Shown: positions 27,100-35,714 of the stretch, one piece after another
Numbering within the stretch: position 1 is the first letter of the stretch
Layout: every line of letters starts with the position of its first letter
From: Cyclobacteriaceae bacterium
GTDB lineage: Bacteria; Bacteroidota; Bacteroidia; Cytophagales; Cyclobacteriaceae
Direction of reading: 5' to 3'
Assembly: GCA_016787725.1 (NCBI GenBank)
Contig: JAEUTZ010000004.1
Coordinates: forward strand, 124,001 to 188,000
DNA length: 64,000 nucleotides
The notes under the pieces: model-generated
The model's database searches: none
What the model was told of the DNA's origin: nothing
The model's input: only the letters and a program-made list of their open reading frames with translations
Program-made: the position numbers and the translations under genes

Positions 27100-27152
27100 T
27101 TTAACTCCTGTTCTGTTAGTGGGAGGTCCGCATCCGGTATCGTTTTTACAAT

Positions 27153-27160
27153 TACCTTTG
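27153..27160 (+). promoter_or_regulatory. Bacteroidota -7 promoter element before the UbiA gene
   Basis: TACCTTTG matches TAnnTTTG exactly and lies five bases before ATG 27166, predicting an almost leaderless mRNA. Confidence 0.55.
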
Positions 27161-27165
27161 CCTAC

Positions 27166-28020
27166 ATGCCTGTTGAAAATCAACAACCCTTCACCTTCAA
27201 GGCATTGCTCCGCCTGACCCGATTTTGGAACCTGGTTATCATTGGGTTTGCCCAGTATTTTACAACATTGTTTCTGATCGACCGGAATTTAATGTACGAT
27301 TGGAAGTTGCTCGCACTGGCCTGTTCTACGGCCATTATTGCAGCGGCCGGGTACATTATCAACGATTATTATGATATCAAAATCGATTTGATTAATAAGC
27401 CGGAGCGAGTCGTGATCGGGAAGAGCATTACCCGCAGGTATGCACTTTTTTTTCACACATTATTATCGATCCTGGGTATCGCCATGGGATTTGTTGTGGG
27501 TTGGAAGATAGGGGTGATCCATTTCTTATCTGCTTTTTTATTGTGGTGGTATTCGAATAGCCTGAAGCGTCAACCCTTCATCGGGAATTTTGTAGTAGCC
27601 CTGCTAACGAGTATTGCTATTCTTTTGGTGAATGTCTTGTATGAGGCGAACAATTCATTGGTAGTCATTTATGCCTTATTTGCTTTTTTTATGACCTTGG
27701 TCCGGGAGATCGTGAAGGACATGGAAGACTTAAAAGGGGATAATACATTTGGTTGTAAAACGCTGCCCATCGTTTTCGGCATCCGAAAAACTAAGTGGAT
27801 GATTTATGGATTCCTGATAGTTTTCAGTATTTCAGTGATTGCAGTCAATATTGCCTATGCGCAACTCCCGGACTCCTATTTTTTAATTTTTCTTTTTGTA
27901 CCGTTAGGGCTGTTGGTGTTGCGACTGCTCCGGGCGGACACCCGAAGGGATTTCTATTGGTTAAGTCAATGGTGCAAAATCATCATGTTGCTGGGTATTT
28001 TAAGTATGGTGTTTATTTGA
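27166..28020 (+). CDS. UbiA-family prenyltransferase (geranylgeranylglycerol-phosphate type)
   Basis: The 284-residue membrane protein has about eight helices and the two Asp-rich UbiA motifs: NDYYDIKID at about residues 65-73 and DMEDLKGD at about 185-192. These bind the prenyl diphosphate and magnesium. Bacteroidota members are commonly annotated as geranylgeranylglycerol-phosphate geranylgeranyltransferase. The actual acceptor in these bacteria is not established; a quinone or polyprenyl lipid is equally plausible. purN follows after 13 bases and may be cotranscribed. Confidence 0.85.
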   Translation: MPVENQQPFTFKALLRLTRFWNLVIIGFAQYFTTLFLIDRNLMYDWKLLALACSTAIIAAAGYIINDYYDIKIDLINKPERVVIGKSITRRYALFFHTLLSILGIAMGFVVGWKIGVIHFLSAFLLWWYSNSLKRQPFIGNFVVALLTSIAILLVNVLYEANNSLVVIYALFAFFMTLVREIVKDMEDLKGDNTFGCKTLPIVFGIRKTKWMIYGFLIVFSISVIAVNIAYAQLPDSYFLIFLFVPLGLLVLRLLRADTRRDFYWLSQWCKIIMLLGILSMVFI

Positions 28021-28033
28021 TTGTTTTGCGACT

Positions 28034-28633
28034 ATGAATCAACCTGCCCGATTGGCTGTATTTATTTCCGGAAATGGTACCAATGCGGAAGCGATATTCC
28101 GGTATTTCCAGGGTCATCCTCACATTCGGGTAGTGCTGGTGTTGAGCAACAATCCGGATGCGTATGGTCTTCAGCGAGCAGAGAAATTCAATATTCCGGT
28201 GCGCGTTTTTAACAAAGTTGACTTTCGCGAAAGCGATACAGTTGAGCAGTGGCTGTGGGAAGCAGGGGTGACTCACATCATTTTGGCCGGGTTTCTTTGG
28301 TTAATTCCAGTCCATCTCATACGAGCTTTCCCGAATCGGATCATTAACATTCATCCAGCCTTGTTACCCAAATTTGGAGGTAAAGGTATGTACGGAATAA
28401 AAGTGCACGAAGCGGTTAAGACTGCCGGTGAAACACATTCAGGGATTACTATTCATGAGATTGATGAGAAGTATGATGAAGGTAAGATCTTGTTTCAATC
28501 GACCATCGAAATCACTCCTCATGATTCCGTGGAACAGATTGCCGAAAGGGTTCAGCAGCTGGAACATCAACATTATCCCAGAATAATCGAGGAGTGGGTA
28601 ACTCACTCAATTACACGTAAAGCTCATAAATGA
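28034..28633 (+). CDS. purN: Phosphoribosylglycinamide formyltransferase
   Basis: The 199-residue product has the formyltransferase fold. It begins AVFISGNGTNAEAIF, an N10-formyl-THF enzyme signature. The catalytic block reads RIINIHPALLPKFGGKG, with the Asn-x-His pair, and THSGITIHEIDEKYDEG holds the conserved His and Asp. It formylates GAR in de novo purine synthesis. The gene ends 10 bases inside the end of the convergent neighbour, which shares the palindrome CTCATAAATGAG at the stops. purH is 10 kb away. Confidence 0.95.
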   Translation: MNQPARLAVFISGNGTNAEAIFRYFQGHPHIRVVLVLSNNPDAYGLQRAEKFNIPVRVFNKVDFRESDTVEQWLWEAGVTHIILAGFLWLIPVHLIRAFPNRIINIHPALLPKFGGKGMYGIKVHEAVKTAGETHSGITIHEIDEKYDEGKILFQSTIEITPHDSVEQIAERVQQLEHQHYPRIIEEWVTHSITRKAHK

Positions 28634-30048
28634 GTTTTGATTCCGATTCCCAAATCGAAAGAACTGAAGTTGACTTTATGTTCTTTGATTTCGACCGATT
28701 CTTGAATTTGCATACCCGGAATAATTTTACAGAAAAATCGAATGACAAACGAAAGTTTTTGGGTTAGGTAATAATCCCAGGAGGCCTGTCCGGCTAGGCC
28801 TGCTTTTGTAGTTTCTTCAATTTGCATGGTTGCTCCATAAGACTTGATCTCAGTTTCAAGAAAGTTGATGGTGGGTCCGATCCCCAAAGAGGACTCCCAT
28901 TTAGAGGTGGCAAGCGGGACATAGCGTTTCGGAACGAACTGGTAATAAACTTCAAACGCTTTCTTTTTTCCAACTTCCGTTTCACCCGTTATACCTCGGG
29001 CACCAAATCTGGATGTCCAATTGTAGATAAATGCCAATTGGGATGACTTCTGTAAGGGAATTTCAATCCCCAAATCCATAAAGAAGGCACCATTTTCTCG
29101 AACCGGATAGGTCGTGCTGCCACCCCAAATCCAATTATCAACGGTGCCGCCATGCCCGGAGTTTTTTATCGAATTTTTCATGGAAGATCGTTGAGCGGAA
29201 AGAATCTCAAATCCACCATGAAAACAGAGTGTAAGTTTGGATTGATTGTGATTTTTCGTTGGTTTGAAAATGCTTTCTCCTTCATGACTCCAATCGAAGT
29301 CGGCCTGATTTTTATTAACCTGCCGGATCGGTGGTGTGGCCAGTAGCGCATTATTTTGAATAGCTGGTAATGTTGTTGCCAGTTGATTTTGATTCAGACT
29401 ATCTAATTGGATGTGATTGCCACTGACCGATCCAACAAGGCCACCTAAAAGTCCACCCGCGGCACCTGTTACGGCTGCACTAAGCAATACATCGCCACCC
29501 GGTGATCCAGTGAGAAATCCACCTAAGTCAAGACCACCTATAACACCTAGCGTACCCCCGATGAATGCTCCAATTTTGAAACCATTTCCAAAACTGCCAT
29601 TTCGATGAATCGCAATACCATCAACTTCATTCATGCTTATTGCGAAAAAATTCCCTTCGTTTGGATGATAAGTTTTACTCCCTCTCCAGATATAAAGACT
29701 ATCCAACGTTGCATACAGCAGGCTACCACTTCTGTGAGATCCCTGATGGTCCACAATTTCCACTTTACTGGGTCTTTTTCTGGTCCTATTTTGAATTGAA
29801 AAATTCTGAACCTCAGACTTCGAAATGGAGTAAAACAGATCGTTGAGTTTGTACGTGAGAAGGTCAGATTCATTTTTCAAAATAGATACCTTAAGCAATT
29901 CTCCATGTTTGGTAAGAATATAATCCTGCCCAAATGATGGAGTAATGATCACCAGGTGTATAATCAATAACGCAAAGTGGGAGAAAGCCCTGAGAAGGTT
30001 TTCCACTGCGTGAACCCTGGTTGGTGTGTTGGTTGATGGCGTTTTCAT
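28624..30048 (-). CDS. Secreted glycine-zipper protein with a C-terminal barrel-like domain
   Basis: The 474-residue product has a long leader ending LIIHLVIITPSFGQ. A Thr/Ser-rich globular part follows to about residue 150. Residues about 150-210 are a glycine-zipper segment with GAFIGGTLGVIGGLDLGGFL and GAAGGLLGGLVGSVSG, typical of membrane insertion or oligomerisation. The last 200 residues alternate polar and aromatic residues, like an outer-membrane beta-barrel. I do not recognise a family. It lies downstream of the thioesterase and hmgA genes on the same strand but after a 233-base gap. Confidence 0.65.
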   Translation of the reverse strand: MKTPSTNTPTRVHAVENLLRAFSHFALLIIHLVIITPSFGQDYILTKHGELLKVSILKNESDLLTYKLNDLFYSISKSEVQNFSIQNRTRKRPSKVEIVDHQGSHRSGSLLYATLDSLYIWRGSKTYHPNEGNFFAISMNEVDGIAIHRNGSFGNGFKIGAFIGGTLGVIGGLDLGGFLTGSPGGDVLLSAAVTGAAGGLLGGLVGSVSGNHIQLDSLNQNQLATTLPAIQNNALLATPPIRQVNKNQADFDWSHEGESIFKPTKNHNQSKLTLCFHGGFEILSAQRSSMKNSIKNSGHGGTVDNWIWGGSTTYPVRENGAFFMDLGIEIPLQKSSQLAFIYNWTSRFGARGITGETEVGKKKAFEVYYQFVPKRYVPLATSKWESSLGIGPTINFLETEIKSYGATMQIEETTKAGLAGQASWDYYLTQKLSFVIRFFCKIIPGMQIQESVEIKEHKVNFSSFDLGIGIKTHL

Positions 30049-30199
30049 GAAGTAAACTTCACTCCAAAACCACCCATTCAGATTTCGATTTTCAGCAGAT
30101 CATGATTTAATTATTGTAAGAGATGCCACATTGAGCTCTTGTCCCGGAGGTCAGTTGCATTTATTGCAAATTTTCTGGCTATAATTAAGTGATTGTTAC

Positions 30200-30216
30200 G
30201 GGAATCACTAATTCCC
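30200..30216 (-). terminator. Hairpin downstream of the thioesterase gene
   Basis: A perfect 6-bp stem (GGGAAT, loop CACTA, ATTCCC) lies 66 bases beyond the thioesterase stop. On the minus strand an alternative AGTGATT/AATCACT pairing overlaps it. No T-run follows directly, so the terminator role is uncertain. The rest of the 30049-30281 gap shows only another small hairpin (TTGCA/TGCAA at 30155-30169). Confidence 0.3.
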
Positions 30217-30281
30217 TTGTCATAAGCAAAGGTTGATTCGATGGAAATTTTGCTTTGACTCCCGGTAGGAATCCTAAAAAC

Positions 30282-30731
30282 CTATTTTTTTGTGGAGTCG
30301 GTCCATTGAAAATCAGCAGCCCGGGGGAAGTCACTGAACACGTTTTGAATAAAGGCATTAGGAATTGCAAGTTTTCGTTTTCCCATATCAATCCACGCTC
30401 CATCCATATTGATGATCGCAGCCAGGGTGCCGTCATCTTTATAAAAGTGATGCCGGATGCTCCACCGGCTGTAATCCGGAGTGGCTCTGGTCACTACCAG
30501 GTCAACAGTAACTTTATCTTCAAATTTGATTTCCCGTTTGAAGAGGGCTTCTTCCCGGAACAGAATGGGTCCAATGTGCAACTCTTCAAACTTCAAATTG
30601 GTAAGCCCGTGTTGGCTGAAGCAGGCCACGCGGGTGGTGGCTCCGTAATCGTAATAGGCAGAATGCCGCAGGTGCCTGTTTTGATCAATATCAGACCACC
30701 GAACCTGGATAGGCAAAGAAAAAGATTTCAA
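30282..30731 (-). CDS. Acyl-CoA thioesterase of the 4HBT/YbgC hotdog family
   Basis: The 149-residue product has the hotdog start IQVRWSDIDQNRHLRHSAYY, with the catalytic Asp in the WSDIDQNRH motif, and an ATPDYSRWSIRHHF strand. It would hydrolyse thioesters of small or aromatic acyl-CoA. It follows the two-repeat secreted protein with a 17-base gap. The co-oriented homogentisate dioxygenase suggests, weakly, a link to aromatic catabolism. Confidence 0.85.
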   Translation of the reverse strand: MKSFSLPIQVRWSDIDQNRHLRHSAYYDYGATTRVACFSQHGLTNLKFEELHIGPILFREEALFKREIKFEDKVTVDLVVTRATPDYSRWSIRHHFYKDDGTLAAIINMDGAWIDMGKRKLAIPNAFIQNVFSDFPRAADFQWTDSTKK

Positions 30732-30748
30732 TCTATGTTAGTTATAAA

Positions 30749-31459
30749 TTACAGCCCCAACTTTTCCCGCTTGGTCCAGACTTCATCAATCGGATCACCC
30801 TTGCTGCTCTTTCCAGAATGTCGCCAGTCGCCTTCCAAAAACGAATAATTGAATTCAAGGTTGGCACCAACCCGACTGTTGTCTCGTGAAAACACTTCAA
30901 TGGTTTCTGTGTACTTTCCACCTACCGTTGTATAGGTACCACCCCCTGTTCCGAAAAATTCTTTTGTCTCATTATTATAGGCAATCCATTGAAATCGCGT
31001 GCCCGATAAAATTTTCATGGTCTTGCGTGCACCGGGTGTGGATCTTCTGATGTTGCCGTCATTCCCCATGCGGCCAGTAATCAACCACGCTCCAGCAAGC
31101 TCTCCCGGAGTTCCGTCATCGATCCGCAAGTAGTCTGCCCCGCCCTTAAAACTGATTTTATCTTTTTGAATTTTGATGCTTGTTTTCTGTTCAGTTCCAA
31201 TCAGGTCAGGTTTCAGGGTGTTAAATTCCTGCACTTCTACAAACTGATCATTTTCAACGCGCCAGGTTCCGCCATAGGTACCGGTGTAGGTCTTGTCTTT
31301 CAGATTGTACACCGCTACAGAAAAGAATTTTCCTGCAACAATCATTACCGATCGGTTTTCTTCGGGGCCACTTTGCCACGCTCCCTGCATGCTGTTTTGT
31401 GCCTGCAGACATATTTGAATCAACCCAGTAAAAAGAAAAATTAATAACGTTTTCATCAC
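30749..31459 (-). CDS. Secreted protein with two related beta units
   Basis: The 236-residue product has a signal peptide (MMKTLLIFLFTGLIQICLQAQ) and two related units at about residues 24-108 and 119-232. Each begins with a G-A-W motif (MQGAWQSG; LAGAWLITG), has an aromatic strand (FFSVAVYN; FQWIAYN) followed by a TYGGTW/TGGGTYT turn, and a Thr/Glu-rich strand. A role is unknown. It lies 7 bases after hmgA stop and 17 bases before the thioesterase, so it belongs to that operon. The units resemble loosely those of the protein at 21231-22220. Confidence 0.7.
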   Translation of the reverse strand: MMKTLLIFLFTGLIQICLQAQNSMQGAWQSGPEENRSVMIVAGKFFSVAVYNLKDKTYTGTYGGTWRVENDQFVEVQEFNTLKPDLIGTEQKTSIKIQKDKISFKGGADYLRIDDGTPGELAGAWLITGRMGNDGNIRRSTPGARKTMKILSGTRFQWIAYNNETKEFFGTGGGTYTTVGGKYTETIEVFSRDNSRVGANLEFNYSFLEGDWRHSGKSSKGDPIDEVWTKREKLGL

Positions 31460-31466
31460 TGAATTT

Positions 31467-32660
31467 TTAAGGTGTATTTATTTCATTAAACGAATCTCCG
31501 GTATTGTCCGTCCAACTCATTGGATACTTGCCATCAAGAAAAGGCAACGAATCTTCAGTTAAGAACAAAGGCCGGAAAGTGTCGATCATCACAGCCAGTT
31601 CGTGTGTCTCTTTAGCGCCAATACTTTTTTCAACCGTACCCGGGTGCGGGCCATGAGGCAGGCCACCGGGGTGCAGCGTGAAGGATCCCCGCTCAATTCC
31701 TCTGCGGCTCATAAAATTCCCCTCGGCATAATACAGCACTTCATCACTGTCAATATTGCTGTGATTATACGGGGCAGGTATGGCCAGCGGATGATAGTCA
31801 AAAAGGCGTGGCACAAAAGAACAGATTACAAAATTGTGAGCCTGAAAAGTTTGATGAACAGGCGGGGGTTGGTGAATGCGACCGGTAATTGGTTCGAAAT
31901 CGTGAATGGAAAAGGCGTATGGCCAAAGGAAACCATCCCAGCCTACCAGGTCCAACGGGCTGTAATCGTATACGTATTGATGTAGATATCCTTGTTTTTT
32001 TATTTTTACTAAAAACTCGCCTTTGCTGGTGTCGGTAATTAATTCATGCGGTGGCCGAATGTCCCGCTCGCAATAGGGTGCATGTTCGCCTAACTGACCC
32101 AGTTCATTTCGGTAGCGTTTTACCGTTTCTACCGGTGAAGCAGCTTCGATGATGAGCAAACGCAACGGGCCATCTTCAAATTCAAGTTTGTATATGACGG
32201 TGCGGGGTATAACCACATAATCTCCCTGGTGAATTTCCAGTTTTCCGAAGGGTGAAATCAGTACTCCCTTACCATCATGAATAAAAATCACCTCATCACC
32301 TTCGGCATTTTTATAGAAGTAATCCATTTTTCTTTTAACGGGCGAACAAATGGAAATGGAGCAATCACTATTTGCCATCAACACTTTTCGGGCGGACAGG
32401 AAATCTTCTCCGGTAGTGGTAACCTTTGACGTATTTAAATGGGTTTGACGCAACGCGTAATCCTGAATAATTTTTGGACCATATTTAATGGGTTCTTTTA
32501 CAGCTTTTATCCGGGTCGGGGCGTTAATGTGATAGAGGTTTGAATAAATTCCGGAGAACCCTTCGGAGGAAACTAATTCTTCCTTATACAGGCTTCCGTC
32601 TGGCTGGCGGAACTGGGTGTGTCGCTTGTGCGGAATGTTTCCTAAACGATGATAATACAT
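31467..32660 (-). CDS. hmgA: Homogentisate 1,2-dioxygenase
   Basis: The 397-residue product matches the cupin-type dioxygenase that opens the homogentisate ring to maleylacetoacetate in tyrosine and phenylalanine breakdown. It begins MYYHRLGNIPHKRHTQFRQP, as in bacterial family members. The iron-binding C-terminal part holds YNHSNIDSDEVLYYAEGNF and FTLHPGGLPHGPHPG. Length is slightly shorter than the 430-450 residue enzymes of proteobacteria but usual in Bacteroidota. The other pathway genes (hppD, fahA, maiA) are not in this window. A strong terminator separates it from ctpA upstream. Confidence 0.93.
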   Translation of the reverse strand: MYYHRLGNIPHKRHTQFRQPDGSLYKEELVSSEGFSGIYSNLYHINAPTRIKAVKEPIKYGPKIIQDYALRQTHLNTSKVTTTGEDFLSARKVLMANSDCSISICSPVKRKMDYFYKNAEGDEVIFIHDGKGVLISPFGKLEIHQGDYVVIPRTVIYKLEFEDGPLRLLIIEAASPVETVKRYRNELGQLGEHAPYCERDIRPPHELITDTSKGEFLVKIKKQGYLHQYVYDYSPLDLVGWDGFLWPYAFSIHDFEPITGRIHQPPPVHQTFQAHNFVICSFVPRLFDYHPLAIPAPYNHSNIDSDEVLYYAEGNFMSRRGIERGSFTLHPGGLPHGPHPGTVEKSIGAKETHELAVMIDTFRPLFLTEDSLPFLDGKYPMSWTDNTGDSFNEINTP

Positions 32661-32696
32661 AGTGTAATGTGATTCAGGATTTGATGGGGAAGGTAC

Positions 32697-32734
32697 AAAA
32701 AAATGAACTCACCTGATTCAGTAATTAGGTGAGT
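32697..32734 (-). terminator. Intrinsic terminator of ctpA
   Basis: Read on the minus strand, ACTCACCT and AGGTGAGT form a perfect 8-bp stem, extended inward by AATT/GATT to 12 positions with one mismatch around a four-base loop. It is followed by TCATTTTTTTG. It lies 24 bases after the ctpA stop and before hmgA, so it separates the two units. Confidence 0.8.
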
Positions 32735-32757
32735 CCAGATTAAGAAATGTCAATCGG

Positions 32758-34383
32758 TCACATCTTAATTCGATTCAACTCCGGAATTCGGTCAAAGAGC
32801 TTAATGGCTTGTTGCAATACTTCGTTGGTTTCGTTGATAATGGGATAGAAACTTTGATTGTCCCAAACATTACGGGCAATTTCAGCTTTCAGGTAGGTCT
32901 GGAACAGGCGTTTGTTTTTTTCAAGGTCTTTCGGGTTAGCTGCGATGTTACTTTTAATGCCCATCACCACTACCTGACTTAGCATGACATCGTTTACAGC
33001 AAAACTCTTCAGGTAATCGGTATACCCTTTTTCGGTCAGCCGGCCTTTATTCTCTTCGGCATACGTGAATGCATACTCTCTTAAAATATTCGCATTGAAG
33101 AGCTGATTGAAGTATTTGCTGACAATGGTAGTATCCATGGGTACAAAATAGTCGGGCATAATACCACCGCCACCATATACGGAGCGTCCGTGCAAGGTTT
33201 CATATTTCAGCGAATCATTAAAATGGATGCTGTCGGCAGAGAAAAATTCACCATTCTTGTAGCGTTTGGAAATATCTTTCTCATAGTCATCCAGGTTGGC
33301 ATAGGGTTTTTGAATGGAACGCCCGCTGGGTGTATAATACCGCGAAATGGTAAGCCGGACTTCGGAGCCGTCATTCAGACTAAACGGTCGCTGTACCAAA
33401 CCCTTTCCGTAGGACCTACGCCCTACAATAAGCGCCCGGTCGTTATCCTGTAAAGCACCGGCTACAATTTCGGAGGCGGAAGCGCTGCTTTCATTTACAA
33501 GAACAATTAAATCACCTTGTTCAAAATCGCCTTGTTCGGTGGCGAAGTGATCCTCGTTGTATTTGCTTTCCTGACCCTTCGTGAAAACAATTTTCTCACC
33601 CTTCGGTAGAAAGTCATCGGCAATACCAATGGCCTGATCCATGTAGCCACCCGGGTTTCCTTGCAGATCAAGCACCAATTTGGTCATGCCGCTTTTCTTG
33701 AGTTTGCCAATGGCTTCGTTCACTTCCTGGTAGGTGGTTTGTGAGAACCGGTTTACCTTAATGTAACCGATATCCGAATTAATCATGTAAGCCGCATCGA
33801 CAGAAAATTGCGGGATCTTATCGCGAATAATGGTGAAGGTGATGGGATCAGGAACATTTTTTCGGATCACTTCAATTTTGACTTCAGTTCCCTTGGGGCC
33901 CTTTAGGTGTTTCTGCACATCGGTTATGGATAAACCGATGTTGGCAATGTTTTTGTCATTCACCTTAACGATCTTATCTCCTGAACGCAACCCAACCGAT
34001 TCGGACGGCCCGCCACTGAGTGCGGCCACCACAACAAGGGTATCGTGAAAAATGTTAAACTCGATCCCAATCCCTTCGAAGTTTCCGCGAAGGTCTTCAT
34101 TGGCAGCCACCTGGTCCTGTGCCGATAAATAGCTGGAGTGAGGGTCAAGTTTTCCCAGCATGTGCTCAATGGCATCCTCAACCAGAACCTCCGTCTCGGC
34201 TTTGTCAACATATTCGCTATTGATCAGGCTCAGTACTTCCCTGAATTTTTGCACATCATTTCCAATGTCGCCAGATCCTGACTTATTGGTGAGGCTGGCG
34301 CCAATCAACACCCCGGCTGCCAGCCCAATGCATAAAATCAACGGTAGGCTGATCTGATATGATGAATTTTTCTGCTCCTCCAT
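32758..34383 (-). CDS. C-terminal processing peptidase (S41 family)
   Basis: The 541-residue product has an N-terminal membrane anchor (residues about 9-30), a PDZ domain (GIGIEFNIFHDTLVVVAALS to VKVNDKNIANIG) and the S41 protease core. The catalytic Ser lies in NESSASASEIVAGAL and the Lys in GRRSYGKGLVQ. The C-terminal roughly 150 residues extend beyond the core, as is common in Bacteroidota. It acts in the periplasm, trimming C-termini of envelope proteins. It starts 45 bases divergent from the hemerythrin gene's frame start and is transcribed alone, ending in a terminator. Confidence 0.93.
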   Translation of the reverse strand: MEEQKNSSYQISLPLILCIGLAAGVLIGASLTNKSGSGDIGNDVQKFREVLSLINSEYVDKAETEVLVEDAIEHMLGKLDPHSSYLSAQDQVAANEDLRGNFEGIGIEFNIFHDTLVVVAALSGGPSESVGLRSGDKIVKVNDKNIANIGLSITDVQKHLKGPKGTEVKIEVIRKNVPDPITFTIIRDKIPQFSVDAAYMINSDIGYIKVNRFSQTTYQEVNEAIGKLKKSGMTKLVLDLQGNPGGYMDQAIGIADDFLPKGEKIVFTKGQESKYNEDHFATEQGDFEQGDLIVLVNESSASASEIVAGALQDNDRALIVGRRSYGKGLVQRPFSLNDGSEVRLTISRYYTPSGRSIQKPYANLDDYEKDISKRYKNGEFFSADSIHFNDSLKYETLHGRSVYGGGGIMPDYFVPMDTTIVSKYFNQLFNANILREYAFTYAEENKGRLTEKGYTDYLKSFAVNDVMLSQVVVMGIKSNIAANPKDLEKNKRLFQTYLKAEIARNVWDNQSFYPIINETNEVLQQAIKLFDRIPELNRIKM

Positions 34384-34479
34384 ACTATTTCTTAGACGAT
34401 TAGTTCTTTTAACGGACTTCCAAATTAATTGTTGGGGTTAGATTTTAGCTATATCCCAGATCATTATATTTACAAATTG

Positions 34480-35238
34480 ATGGAAAAAATAGCCTTAAAA
34501 AGCCGGAGAATTTCAGAGCTGGTGGATCAGGATAAAATCCGGGCTCATGTCTTGTTCTATTTTGGGATAAAGTTTTATGAACACTCAGAACGTACCCTTG
34601 AACAAGTTTGTAATGAAAAAGGTTTAAACGTAGAGGCAGTAGTTCGGGAACTTGAATTTCCAGGCGAAAATTTTCAGGAAACGGACCTGCCTTTAATCAG
34701 TTATCCGCTTGATCTGATCATCGAATACCTCAAGCACAGCCATTTTTTATTTGTGAAGCACAAATTGCCCTACATCGGCAAATTGGTGCAGAGCTTTAAG
34801 GCTAATCATTCCGAGTATGACATGGTAGAAAAGGATCTTAAAATACTGTTTCCATTATTTCTGGAAGATTTCATACACCATATTTACGAAGAGGAGGACA
34901 CCTTATTTAAATACATTCAGCTGTTGGATAGGTTTGCTAAAAACGGATGCAACCCTGCGCAATTGTATTACATGATGGAGAAACACTCGCTGCAACAGTG
35001 CGCCATGGAACATGAGGCGCACGATGATGAAATGCAAGGCATTCGGGCCATCACGCGCAATTACAACCTCACACCCCAGGCACCGCTGCATGTGAAAGTG
35101 ATATATAGCGAACTCATTCAATTTGAAAGGAGTCTGAAGGTACACGCCCGGGTGGAAAATGAAATCCTGTTCCCCAAAGCGTTAGCACTCGAGCACGCGG
35201 TGAAAAAGAAATTTTTCGAATCGGCTCGTTACAACTAA
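34480..35238 (+). CDS. Hemerythrin-domain protein related to RIC/YtfE
   Basis: The 252-residue product starts with a short ScdA-type N-terminal region (ALKSRRISELVDQ) and continues with a hemerythrin helix bundle. Iron-ligand candidates are in YLKHSHFLFVKHKLPY (first His pair), FIHHIYEEEDTLFKYI and AMEHEAHDDEMQ, and VHARVENEILFP near the end. RIC proteins repair iron-sulfur clusters after nitrosative or oxidative stress. The upstream 15-codon extension to 34429 lacks conserved residues, so ATG 34480 was chosen. ruvX starts 7 bases downstream. Confidence 0.85.
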   Translation: MEKIALKSRRISELVDQDKIRAHVLFYFGIKFYEHSERTLEQVCNEKGLNVEAVVRELEFPGENFQETDLPLISYPLDLIIEYLKHSHFLFVKHKLPYIGKLVQSFKANHSEYDMVEKDLKILFPLFLEDFIHHIYEEEDTLFKYIQLLDRFAKNGCNPAQLYYMMEKHSLQQCAMEHEAHDDEMQGIRAITRNYNLTPQAPLHVKVIYSELIQFERSLKVHARVENEILFPKALALEHAVKKKFFESARYN

Positions 35239-35245
35239 TCTTCCG

Positions 35246-35662
35246 ATGGGAAGAATCCTCGCTATAGATTACGGAACCAAACGCACGGGGTTGGCTGTTA
35301 CAGACCCGATGCGCATGATTGCCACCGCCCTGGAAACAGTGGAGACAACCGTCCTGATGAATTATTTGAAACGTTATTTTGAGAAGGAGCCGGTGGATGA
35401 GGTGGTGATTGGGCTTCCCAGACGGTTAGACAATACGGAATCAGAAACGGCCCCGGCAGTACGAAAGTTCATAGATACTTTCCGGATGGTGTTCAAGGAA
35501 AAGCCCATTTACACGATTGACGAGCGATTCACCAGTTCCTTGGCTCAACAAGCGATGATTCAGGGTGGAATGAAGAAAAAGGACCGCCAGGTGAAGGGGA
35601 ATATTGATAAAATTAGCGCCACCTTGATTTTGCAGGATTATCTTCAAATGAAGAGCTTGTGA
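35246..35662 (+). CDS. ruvX: Putative Holliday junction resolvase / pre-16S rRNA nuclease YqgF
   Basis: The 138-residue product is a complete RNase H-fold YqgF protein. Visible motifs are ILAIDYGTKRTGLAVTDP with the first catalytic Asp, VVIGLPRRLDNTESETAP, and IDERFTSSLAQQAM with the second acidic residue, then DKISATLILQDYL. In E. coli this enzyme matures the 16S rRNA 5' end. It follows the hemerythrin gene by 7 bases and is followed by def, which has its own promoter element. Confidence 0.94.
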   Translation: MGRILAIDYGTKRTGLAVTDPMRMIATALETVETTVLMNYLKRYFEKEPVDEVVIGLPRRLDNTESETAPAVRKFIDTFRMVFKEKPIYTIDERFTSSLAQQAMIQGGMKKKDRQVKGNIDKISATLILQDYLQMKSL

Positions 35663-35685
35663 TTCTAAAATCCATTCGGGGGCCT

Positions 35686-35693
35686 TACCTTTG
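35686..35693 (+). promoter_or_regulatory. Bacteroidota -7 promoter element before def
   Basis: TACCTTTG is an exact TAnnTTTG match 21 bases before ATG 35715. It supports the shorter def start over the frame beginning at 35691. Confidence 0.5.
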
Positions 35694-35714
35694 CAGTTTA
35701 ATTTAAGAGGAAGA

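Noticed and set aside
30049-30281. Possible tRNA or small RNA gene in the gap
   Set aside because: No cloverleaf or conserved T-loop was found; only short hairpins.
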